Positions 7,031-12,153 of a DNA stretch of 12,153 nucleotides are shown here, piece after piece (position 1 is the stretch's first letter; every line of letters starts with the position of its first letter). The position numbers were made by a program, and so were the translations under genes. Below the pieces are notes generated by a model. The model was not told the DNA's origin and did not search any database. It was given only the letters and a program-made list of their open reading frames with translations. The stretch is from Alphaproteobacteria bacterium UBA7371 (GTDB lineage: Bacteria > Pseudomonadota > Alphaproteobacteria > UBA8317), in contig DKOD01000140.1 in assembly GCA_002469865.1 (NCBI GenBank), positions 1-12,153 on the forward strand. The letters run 5' to 3'.

Positions 7031-7963
7031 TCAGTCGAAGAGCACCGAGACCGATTGATTACCAGAAATCCTGCGCATGGCCTCACCTATCAAAGGTGCT
7101 GCACTGGCAATACGGATATTGGAAGCTGTTAGAACGGCTTGTGTGGGTTCGATGGTGTCGGTAAGCACCAATTCTTTGAGCGAAGATTGCGTGATCCGCT
7201 TGACCGCCTCGCCCGACAGAACCCCGTGGGTGATGTAAGCGCGTACATCTACAGCACCACGCTCCATCAAGGCATCTGCCGCATTGCATAGGGTGCCGCC
7301 AGAATCGACGATATCATCAATAAGAATGCATCGTTTACCGGACACATCACCGATGATGTTCATCACCTCCGATTCCCCTGGCCGTTCACGCCGCTTATCG
7401 ACGATCGCCAAGGTGCTGCCAATACGTTCCGCAATATTTCTGGCGCGCACAACACCACCAACGTCAGGGGAGACGACAACCACATCATCAAAGCCGACAT
7501 GGCGTCCAATATCATTGGAAAAAAGTGGTGCGGAAATGAGATTATCAACAGGGATATCAAAGAAGCCCTGAATTTGGCCCGCATGCAATTCCATGGTCAA
7601 AACCCGGGTTGCCCCTGCTTTGGTGATGATGTCAGCGACAAGCTTTGCGGAAATGGGGGTTCTGGGACCAGGTTTTCTATCCTGACGGGCATACCCAAAA
7701 TAAGGGATTACCGCAGTGATGCGCTTGGCCGATGCCCTCTTTAATGCGTCAATGCAAATCAGCATTTCCATCAGATGATCATTGGCAGGGAAGGATGTTG
7801 ATTGGATAACGAACACATCCTCACCACGGACGTTTTCTTGGATTTCGACAAATACTTCCATGTCGGCGAACCGCCGCACAACAGTTTGGGTGAGGGGGGT
7901 GTTCAAGAATTTGCCAATATCATTGGCCAAGGGGCGGTTGGAATTGGCACTAACGATTTTCAT
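7031..7963 (-). CDS. prs: Ribose-phosphate pyrophosphokinase (PRPP synthase)
   Basis: Prs transfers pyrophosphate from ATP to ribose-5-phosphate to make PRPP, the precursor for nucleotides, histidine, tryptophan and NAD. The 310-residue protein has normal class I length. It shows the ATP-site stretch YFGYARQDRKPGPRTPISAK, the conserved ELHAGQIQGFFDIPVDN block, and the PRPP loop DDIVDSGGTL at 216-225. The ATG at 7963 has AAGGGG about 8 bases upstream. It is 65 bases downstream of pgeF. Downstream, before rplY, only a short GCCTT/AAGGC stem without a following T-run is visible, so readthrough into rplY is likely. Functionally it supplies the cosubstrate of apt. Confidence 0.97.
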   Translation of the reverse strand: MKIVSANSNRPLANDIGKFLNTPLTQTVVRRFADMEVFVEIQENVRGEDVFVIQSTSFPANDHLMEMLICIDALKRASAKRITAVIPYFGYARQDRKPGPRTPISAKLVADIITKAGATRVLTMELHAGQIQGFFDIPVDNLISAPLFSNDIGRHVGFDDVVVVSPDVGGVVRARNIAERIGSTLAIVDKRRERPGESEVMNIIGDVSGKRCILIDDIVDSGGTLCNAADALMERGAVDVRAYITHGVLSGEAVKRITQSSLKELVLTDTIEPTQAVLTASNIRIASAAPLIGEAMRRISGNQSVSVLFD

Positions 7964-8028
7964 GAATCACCCCTTGAGAAAAAACGGCCCCGTGCAAGTA
8001 TCAATCCCACCCCGATGGCGCAATCACT

Positions 8029-8787
8029 TTAACCTGGCCAGCCAATAACCGCCACCTGCCGGCCGGTTTGGCCATTGAGATGGTGGGTGGCAAATCTGTG
8101 GGAGAAGTGGTGCGCCTGATCGGTATAGGTGCAAGACCCTGATACCCATATATCGCGTACCCCTGATTGCCGTAACATCATGGTGGCGGCTTGCTTGAGG
8201 TCCACATGCCAACGGCCAGTTTGAAAATGACGAAACGCACAAAGTTCACGGCATGGTTCAGGCATGGCATCGACGACTTCCTCGCCGACCTCAAATGCAC
8301 CTGGCCCAATGGCTGGGCCAATGGCCACGGATATGTCTTCAGATTGGAGCCCATCTTTTTGAAAGCGCTGAAGCATGGATTCGAGAATGCCTCGGGCAAA
8401 CCCACGCCATCCAGCATGGGCGCCACCAAGAACCCCCTCGGCTTTATGGGCAAACAAAACAGGCATGCAATCGGCTGTTTGGATGGCAAGTCCCACGGAT
8501 TTTGGTGGGTTGTAGACGGCATCAGCAACCACATGATCTGAGGGAAGGTGATCACTTAGGTCCAAAATTTCCGTGCCATGCACCTGGCCTGGATGGATAA
8601 TGTTGTTGATGCCCAATTGGGCGGCAATCAAGCTTCTGTTTTTTTGAACATTGGCTTCGTGATCTTGTGTGGATCTGCCAATATTAAGGCTGTCATAGGG
8701 TGACGGAGAAACCCCGCCCAAACGGCCAAAGAAGCCATGGGCAAAAGGCGCATCGGACCAAGAGGGGTTTTGTTCGCAGGGAATCAT
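8029..8787 (-). CDS. pgeF: Peptidoglycan editing factor PgeF (YfiH/laccase-domain family)
   Basis: This family was first described as a multicopper polyphenol oxidase. In Escherichia coli it removes wrong peptidoglycan stem-peptide residues, and family members have been reported to act on adenosine, inosine and MTA as purine nucleoside phosphorylase or deaminase. The 252-residue protein has the three zinc ligands H70 (QVHG), C107 (TADCMPV) and H124 (GGAHAGW), the same numbers as I recall for E. coli YfiH. The AIGPAIGPGAFEV block follows. The ATG at 8787 overlaps the stop of the upstream methyltransferase (ATGA), so this start is preferred to the one at 8823, which lies well inside that gene. 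Which activity matters here cannot be read from sequence. Confidence 0.93.
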   Translation of the reverse strand: MIPCEQNPSWSDAPFAHGFFGRLGGVSPSPYDSLNIGRSTQDHEANVQKNRSLIAAQLGINNIIHPGQVHGTEILDLSDHLPSDHVVADAVYNPPKSVGLAIQTADCMPVLFAHKAEGVLGGAHAGWRGFARGILESMLQRFQKDGLQSEDISVAIGPAIGPGAFEVGEEVVDAMPEPCRELCAFRHFQTGRWHVDLKQAATMMLRQSGVRDIWVSGSCTYTDQAHHFSHRFATHHLNGQTGRQVAVIGWPG

Positions 8788-9824
8788 GGCATGGCTCCGG
8801 CGGCGGCATGGACGAGAAAGCATTCACCCATATGATCTTTTTGGGCAAGCATCTTGGCTTCATCGCGAAGATGTTTTTGCTCATTGGGCTTGGTTGCCAA
8901 TTGCTGGGCCAAGCGTTCCTCCAAACCACAGGCGTTCAAAAAATCACCCTGGGTTATGGGGGGGTGGGTCATTAGCCCCTCATGTGCTGCATCATCAACG
9001 AACATGCGAAAGTCAACGTTATAAGTGATATCGGTGAGGCCAGGTTGTTCAAAAATACCCGTCACTTCATGTTGGTGGAAACCTCGAATTGATGGGCTGG
9101 TGCGGGGTGCGATTTGTCCATAATCGACAATCAAAACCACCCCGCCATGAATCCGCAGCATGGAATGAATTTCTTGTGAGATGACATGGCTTTGGGGGCT
9201 GTGCTCAACCACCATATTGCCCTGGGCATAAGGCGGGATGTGATGTGCAGCAATGGGATAAATATTGCGCGTAAAGCCCAAATTCTTTTGTTGAATACCA
9301 ACAAGCAATTCATGATAGCCACCCTGATCAAACTCAAAAAGGCGCATGGGTAAGGCATCAAAAAATTCATTGGCCATCAGCAACATAGGTCGCGTGGGGT
9401 GGATTTTGCCCACATGGTCATGATGGATGGGGTCATATGCAGCCAAACGTTCTTTTTGCACCAAGCGCAGATGGGGTGAGGTCTCCACCAAATGGAGCTG
9501 ACGCATTTTGCCTGGATGAAAGCTGTCTAAGGCGCGGATAAGCAGCCGCGACAAGCGCCCGCTTCCCGGCCCCAATTCCACAAGATCAAATTCAGGCAGT
9601 TCAAGATTGGTAACCTGTTGGGCAAACCAGGCGCCTAAGAGGTCACCAAATAAGCTTCCCAATTCTGGCGCCGTCACAAAGTCTCTACGGCTGCTTAGGG
9701 GGTTGGAAGAAATATAATATCCATGCTCAGGATGTTGCAGACAGAGCGACATATATTGGTCCAGCCCCATGGGGCCATGCGCATTGATGTGGCGCATGAT
9801 GATGGGTTGCAGGGGGCTGCTCAC
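8784..9824 (-). CDS. Class I SAM-dependent methyltransferase, COG1565 (MidA/NDUFAF7 family)
   Basis: Relatives include mitochondrial NDUFAF7, which dimethylates an arginine of a core subunit during complex I assembly; a matching role in this bacterium is inference. From the chosen start the protein has 346 residues. It has RRDFVTAPELGSLFG at about 46-60, the SAM-binding glycine motif VELGPGSGRL at 82-91, and the family signature NEFFDALP at 152-159. A D-Y-G motif follows the next beta strand. The GTG at 9824 was chosen because it overlaps the lgt stop as GTGA and has AAGG a few bases upstream. A TTG at 9836 would add 4 residues but has no better support. The stop overlaps pgeF in the same way. 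The order lgt, COG1565, pgeF is one I recall from other alphaproteobacteria. Confidence 0.9.
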   Translation of the reverse strand: MSSPLQPIIMRHINAHGPMGLDQYMSLCLQHPEHGYYISSNPLSSRRDFVTAPELGSLFGDLLGAWFAQQVTNLELPEFDLVELGPGSGRLSRLLIRALDSFHPGKMRQLHLVETSPHLRLVQKERLAAYDPIHHDHVGKIHPTRPMLLMANEFFDALPMRLFEFDQGGYHELLVGIQQKNLGFTRNIYPIAAHHIPPYAQGNMVVEHSPQSHVISQEIHSMLRIHGGVVLIVDYGQIAPRTSPSIRGFHQHEVTGIFEQPGLTDITYNVDFRMFVDDAAHEGLMTHPPITQGDFLNACGLEERLAQQLATKPNEQKHLRDEAKMLAQKDHMGECFLVHAAAGAMP

Positions 9825-10630
9825 GTTGCCTTGCAAAATCGTGGGGCCAGCAAAATAAACCCTATTCCCGCGATAATCATGGGAATAGACAGAAGCATGC
9901 CCATGGTTAGGCCTCCTTCACCAAAAAGCAAAAATCCAAGCTGCGGATCTGGTTCGCGATAAAACTCACCTATGATGCGTCCAACACCGTAGCCAATCAG
10001 GAAAATTCCCGTGAGTAAGCCCACCTTGTGATGGGCGCCAAGCAGACGTGCAATCGCCAAAATAAGCAGAAGAGCAATGCCCTCTAATGCGGCCTCATAT
10101 AGCTGGCTCGGATGCCGGAATTCCAAGGAATTATTAGGGCCTGATGGAAATGGGACCGCCCAACTCCCATCATGGAGGCGCCCGTATAATTCTCCATTGA
10201 TGAAATTTGCAATGCGTCCAAAAAACAACCCGATGGGTACAGCGGGTGCAATCACGTCTCCCACCCTGAAGGCATTTAACTTCTGTTTTTGGCAATAGAT
10301 GATGATGGCAATGATGACGCCGATCATTCCTCCGTGGAAGGCCATGCCTCCCTTCCAGACCATGAAAATCTCTAAAGGGTGATCCAAATAATAAGGTAGG
10401 TTGTAAAAAAGCACGTAGCCAAGTCTGCCGCCAAGAACGACGCCCAGGGCGATCCAGGACAGCAAATCGTCTAGTTGTGTTGGGGCGATGACATTTGGTG
10501 TTCGGCCCGCCAAGGCTCTTGCATAACCCCAGCCCACCACCAAGCCCGCCAGATAGGCAAGGGCGTACCAGCGGATATCAATGGGGCCTACGGATAGCGC
10601 AATAGGGTCGATCAAGGGATAAGTAAACAT
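9821..10630 (-). CDS. lgt: Prolipoprotein diacylglyceryl transferase
   Basis: Lgt transfers diacylglycerol from phosphatidylglycerol to the lipobox cysteine of prolipoproteins, the first step of lipoprotein maturation, in the inner membrane. The 269-residue protein has about seven hydrophobic segments. The conserved HGGMIG is at 99-104, the Lgt signature GRIANFINGELYGR at 138-151, and the late motif GVGRIIGEFYREPD near the C-terminus. The ATG at 10630 has a weak AAGG 7 to 8 bases upstream. It is the first gene of the minus-strand run and is divergent from ubiK, with 143 bases between them. I could not pick a convincing minus-strand promoter in that gap. Confidence 0.97.
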   Translation of the reverse strand: MFTYPLIDPIALSVGPIDIRWYALAYLAGLVVGWGYARALAGRTPNVIAPTQLDDLLSWIALGVVLGGRLGYVLFYNLPYYLDHPLEIFMVWKGGMAFHGGMIGVIIAIIIYCQKQKLNAFRVGDVIAPAVPIGLFFGRIANFINGELYGRLHDGSWAVPFPSGPNNSLEFRHPSQLYEAALEGIALLLILAIARLLGAHHKVGLLTGIFLIGYGVGRIIGEFYREPDPQLGFLLFGEGGLTMGMLLSIPMIIAGIGFILLAPRFCKAT

Positions 10631-10669
10631 GAGGACACCTTGAAATCAGGGACAAACGGGCTCATTTAC

Positions 10670-10698
10670 TTGGTTAAGACCATGATTGTCTGTCTAAT
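10670..10698 (+). promoter_or_regulatory. Possible sigma-70-type promoter for ubiK
   Basis: TTGGTT (10670-10675) and TCTAAT (10693-10698) are separated by 17 bases and lie about 75 bases before the ubiK start. The -10 element matches TATAAT at five of six positions, but the -35 element matches TTGACA at only three. It is in the divergent gap where a promoter is expected. This is a weak call by eye. Confidence 0.25.
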
Positions 10699-10773
10699 AG
10701 CAACCAGCCAAAAGAGCTTACCAAATATGCATGGGGCTGAGTTCAAGCAACCTAATGATGAAAGGGCGCATTC

Positions 10774-11073
10774 ATGCAAAACCGCAACCCATTTTTAAAT
10801 GATATGTCCCGCATGGCTGGCGATGTCATGGGCCTTGCCAAAGGCATGCGTGACGAGGTGGAGGGCATGGTCCGTGCCCGGTTGGACGATTATCTTGCGC
10901 GGGAAGGACTTGTCAGCCGTGATGATGTTGACGTTCTGCATGAGCGCATCGCGTTGTTGGAAAAAAAGTTAGAAGAATTGCAGCAACAGATGGCCGATTC
11001 TCAAAAATCGGCCAAAAAACCATCGACAAGAAGCAGGCCGACTTCAAAAAAACAAGAAAATTCAGATAGTTAA
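10774..11073 (+). CDS. ubiK: Ubiquinone biosynthesis accessory factor UbiK (BMFP-domain protein)
   Basis: UbiK helps the late, O2-dependent steps of ubiquinone biosynthesis in proteobacteria, working with UbiJ and the Ubi complex. The 99-residue protein has an amphipathic N-terminal helix with MSRMAGDVMGLAKGM. A BMFP-type centre (RARLDDYLAREGLVSRDDVDVL) follows, then a coiled coil at about 53-75 (ERIALLEKKLEELQQQM) and a basic, serine-rich tail. Length and domain order fit the family. The ATG at 10774 has AAAGGG about 8 bases upstream. Quinone made with its help would feed the bc1 complex encoded at the other end of the window. It is separated from ybjN by 182 bases containing two terminator-like hairpins. 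Confidence 0.88.
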   Translation: MQNRNPFLNDMSRMAGDVMGLAKGMRDEVEGMVRARLDDYLAREGLVSRDDVDVLHERIALLEKKLEELQQQMADSQKSAKKPSTRSRPTSKKQENSDS

Positions 11074-11128
11074 ATATTCATCTTTTTTTTGTTTTTTAGC
11101 GGGCCAAATTCAGGCACCAATAAAGAGG

Positions 11129-11154
11129 CAGGCACGGCAATTGCCTGTTCTTTT
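11129..11154 (+). terminator. Terminator-like hairpin after ubiK
   Basis: CAGGCA (11129-11134) pairs with TGCCTG (11142-11147) across a 7-base loop, followed by TTCTTTT at 11148-11154. Two G·U pairs could lengthen the stem. It lies 56 bases after the ubiK stop and would be a moderate intrinsic terminator for ubiK. The CAGGCAC sequence also occurs at 11111-11117, so the 3' arm has an alternative partner. Confidence 0.5.
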
Positions 11155-11172
11155 AAGCGAAAGGGAGCGGGG

Positions 11173-11259
11173 ATGACCCACCCAAATGACGCATTTTATC
11201 CTAGGCTCCCGGGGGCATGCTGCCCCGGCGAGCCTTTTTTATTGGAGGCAATGGCATGA
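11173..11259 (+). CDS. Candidate 28-residue proline-rich leader peptide ahead of ybjN-proC
   Basis: The frame begins ATG-ACC-CAC-CCA at 11173, with AGGGAG at 11162-11167 as ribosome binding site 5 bases upstream. It ends with TGA at 11257-11259, overlapping the ybjN ATG (11256) as ATGA. Five of 28 codons are proline: 4, 10, 13, 18 and 21, at 11182, 11200, 11209, 11224 and 11233. Codons 16 and 17 are tandem cysteines. The last part of the frame encodes the strong terminator hairpin, so a ribosome on it would interfere with hairpin formation. I recognise no homologue. It could instead be an accidental open frame across a GC-rich terminator; conservation is unknown. Confidence 0.35.
   Translation: MTHPNDAFYPRLPGACCPGEPFLLEAMA
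11203..11240 (+). terminator. Strong intrinsic terminator just upstream of ybjN, possible attenuator
   Basis: GGCTC (11204-11208) pairs with GAGCC (11230-11234). Inside it CCGGGG plus CA pairs with TGCCCCGG, allowing a bulged G on the 5' side and a bulged C on the 3' side. TTTTTT follows at 11235-11240. The ybjN ribosome binding site GGAGG starts only 4 bases later. An alternative pairing exists: GGGAGC (11163-11168) is the exact complement of GCTCCC (11205-11210) in the 5' arm, so the two structures exclude each other. The stem and T-run are seen directly; regulated termination is inference. Confidence 0.7.
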
Positions 11260-11771
11260 GCACCGCCCTCGACGAACTCGAAACGTCCCTAAGCAACCCC
11301 ATTGATATGATTGAATCGGCTTTGGACGCCCAAAATTGGCCTGTGGAGCGTCTTTGTGAAGATGAGCTGACCATCACGGTGACCGGTGATTGGTGTGAGC
11401 ATGCCATGTCAGTATCCTGGAAGGATGAAATGGAAACACTTCATTTGGCTTGTGCTTTCCGTCTGACTGATGAAGGCCAAGAGCTTGAAACGCACAAAAT
11501 GGCCGATGTGCACGAATTGTTGGTTCGGGTGAATGAGCAACTTTTGCTCGGTCATTTTGATCTTTGGCGTGAGGAACAATCCGTGGTTTTTCGCCATGGG
11601 CTTTTGCTGCATGCTGGGGGCACTTCCGCGGAGCAATGGGAATGCTTGCTCCAAATTGCGGTGGAGACATGCGAGCGTTTCTATCCTGCATTTCATTTGC
11701 TGATATCGGGTAACATGAACCCTCTCGATGCCATGACGGCGTCAATGTTTGAGACCCACGGCGAGGCCTGA
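11256..11771 (+). CDS. YbjN domain-containing protein
   Basis: The 171-residue protein is acidic, has no signal peptide or membrane segment, and resembles the alphaproteobacterial YbjN-domain proteins found next to proC. Visible features are an N-terminal PIDMIESALDAQNWPVER stretch, a beta-rich middle (LTITVTGDW, MSVSWKDEMETLHLACAFRL), and a helix-rich C-terminal half with the VNEQLLLGHFDLW stretch. YbjN proteins have been linked to stress and motility phenotypes and resemble type III secretion chaperones in fold; the exact role is not known. The ATG at 11256 was chosen because GGAGG (11244-11248) lies 7 bases upstream; an ATG at 11251 is out of frame. The stop overlaps the proC start (TGATG), suggesting one transcript. 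Confidence 0.82.
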   Translation: MSTALDELETSLSNPIDMIESALDAQNWPVERLCEDELTITVTGDWCEHAMSVSWKDEMETLHLACAFRLTDEGQELETHKMADVHELLVRVNEQLLLGHFDLWREEQSVVFRHGLLLHAGGTSAEQWECLLQIAVETCERFYPAFHLLISGNMNPLDAMTASMFETHGEA

Positions 11772-12153
11772 TGCGTCTTTTGTTGGTTGGTGCTGGCCGC
11801 ATGGGCAGCGCCATGTTGCGGGGTTGGCTCGCCTCTTCTGCCCATGAAATCCATGTCCTTAGGCCTAGGCCTAAGGCTTGGCTTTCTGATTTTGAACGGG
11901 ATGGCCTGGTGCTGGGTTACGATGAGGCTGCGGCATTATCGGGCTTGTCCTTCGATGCTGTGATTTTGGCTGTTAAGCCACAATTAATGCCCGAGGTGTT
12001 GGACGAATTGGTCCCACATTTGGCTTCTATTAACATGTTGCTGTCGGTGGCGGCTGGGTTGGAGCGGCCCTTTTACCGCAAATATTTCCCCCATGCAGGC
12101 CATGTTATACGTGCCATGCCCAACACACCATCTGCGGTCGGTGATGGAACAAT
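11771..12153 (+). CDS. proC: Pyrroline-5-carboxylate reductase, 3' end missing
   Basis: ProC reduces pyrroline-5-carboxylate to proline with NAD(P)H, the last step of proline synthesis. The visible 127 codons start MRLLLVGAGRMGSAMLRGW, with the dinucleotide-binding GAGRMG at 7-12. AVKPQ follows in the Rossmann fold, and the conserved MPNTPSAVGDGT occurs near the window end. The catalytic C-terminal dimer domain is outside the window. The ATG overlaps the ybjN stop by one base, with GAGG about 4 bases upstream. A perfect 20-base palindrome lies at codons 29-36, in the variable region after the second beta strand, and includes two AGG arginine codons. Confidence 0.95.
   Translation, partial: MRLLLVGAGRMGSAMLRGWLASSAHEIHVLRPRPKAWLSDFERDGLVLGYDEAAALSGLSFDAVILAVKPQLMPEVLDELVPHLASINMLLSVAAGLERPFYRKYFPHAGHVIRAMPNTPSAVGDGT
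11857..11876. repeat. Perfect 20-bp palindrome inside proC
   Basis: The sequence CCTTAGGCCTAGGCCTAAGG equals its own reverse complement. It encodes part of V-L-R-P-R-P-K. It is uninterrupted, so as RNA it would form only a strained hairpin but as DNA it could bind a dimeric protein. No second copy is visible in the window. Confidence 0.8.

Noticed and set aside
8305..8330. Near-perfect 12-base tandem repeat in pgeF
   Set aside because: It encodes the conserved AIGPxIGP motif, which is repeated at protein level throughout the family, so it is not a separate element.
8191..8541. Plus-strand open frames opposite pgeF
   Set aside because: The minus-strand frame encodes all PgeF zinc ligands and joins its neighbour by ATGA overlap; the plus-strand products look like translated complements of it.
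9862..9888. 8-base inverted repeat CTATTCCC / GGGAATAG near the end of lgt
   Set aside because: Arms are short, the 11-base loop is unremarkable, no T-run follows, and it lies in the conserved operon before an overlapping gene.

Overview
This window looks like a piece of an alphaproteobacterial chromosome, possibly from the Rhodospirillales or a neighbouring lineage. The evidence is the gene content and order: petB-petC, a minus-strand lgt / COG1565 methyltransferase / pgeF run, rplY-pth-ychF, and ybjN next to proC. Base composition appears moderate, roughly half G+C by eye. There is no sign of phage, insertion sequence, CRISPR array, tRNA or rRNA. Nearly all the sequence is coding; the longest gaps are about 100 to 180 bases.

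Layout. (1) Positions 1-4498, plus strand: the end of a respiratory operon, cytochrome b (petB, 5' end outside the window) and cytochrome c1 (petC), runs directly into a 5'-methylthioadenosine (MTA) salvage set, mtnP, apt and mtnA. These genes are 16 bases apart, 1 base apart, or overlapping, so one transcript probably covers all five. MtnP splits MTA to adenine and methylthioribose-1-phosphate. Apt returns adenine to AMP using PRPP, and MtnA isomerises the sugar phosphate. (2) Positions 4495-10630, minus strand: read in transcription order lgt, midA-like methyltransferase, pgeF, prs, rplY, pth, ychF. The first three overlap by 4 bases at each junction. prs makes the PRPP that Apt uses. rplY, pth and ychF are a translation-related trio. 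(3) Positions 10774-12153, plus strand: ubiK (ubiquinone biosynthesis accessory factor), a 182-base gap rich in secondary structure, ybjN, and the start of proC (cut by the window end).

The genes themselves are ordinary core genes. The unexpected signals are small. The ubiK-ybjN gap holds two terminator-like hairpins. The second ends 15 bases before the ybjN start and leaves no room for a promoter. A 28-codon, proline-rich ORF with its own ribosome binding site runs through that hairpin and ends on the ybjN start codon. This could be a proline-responsive attenuator for ybjN-proC, which appears undescribed to me. Others are a perfect 16-bp inverted repeat inside the pth coding sequence, a perfect 20-bp palindrome inside proC, and an exact FNR/FixK-type box centred on the petC start codon. 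All of these are read from sequence only and untested.
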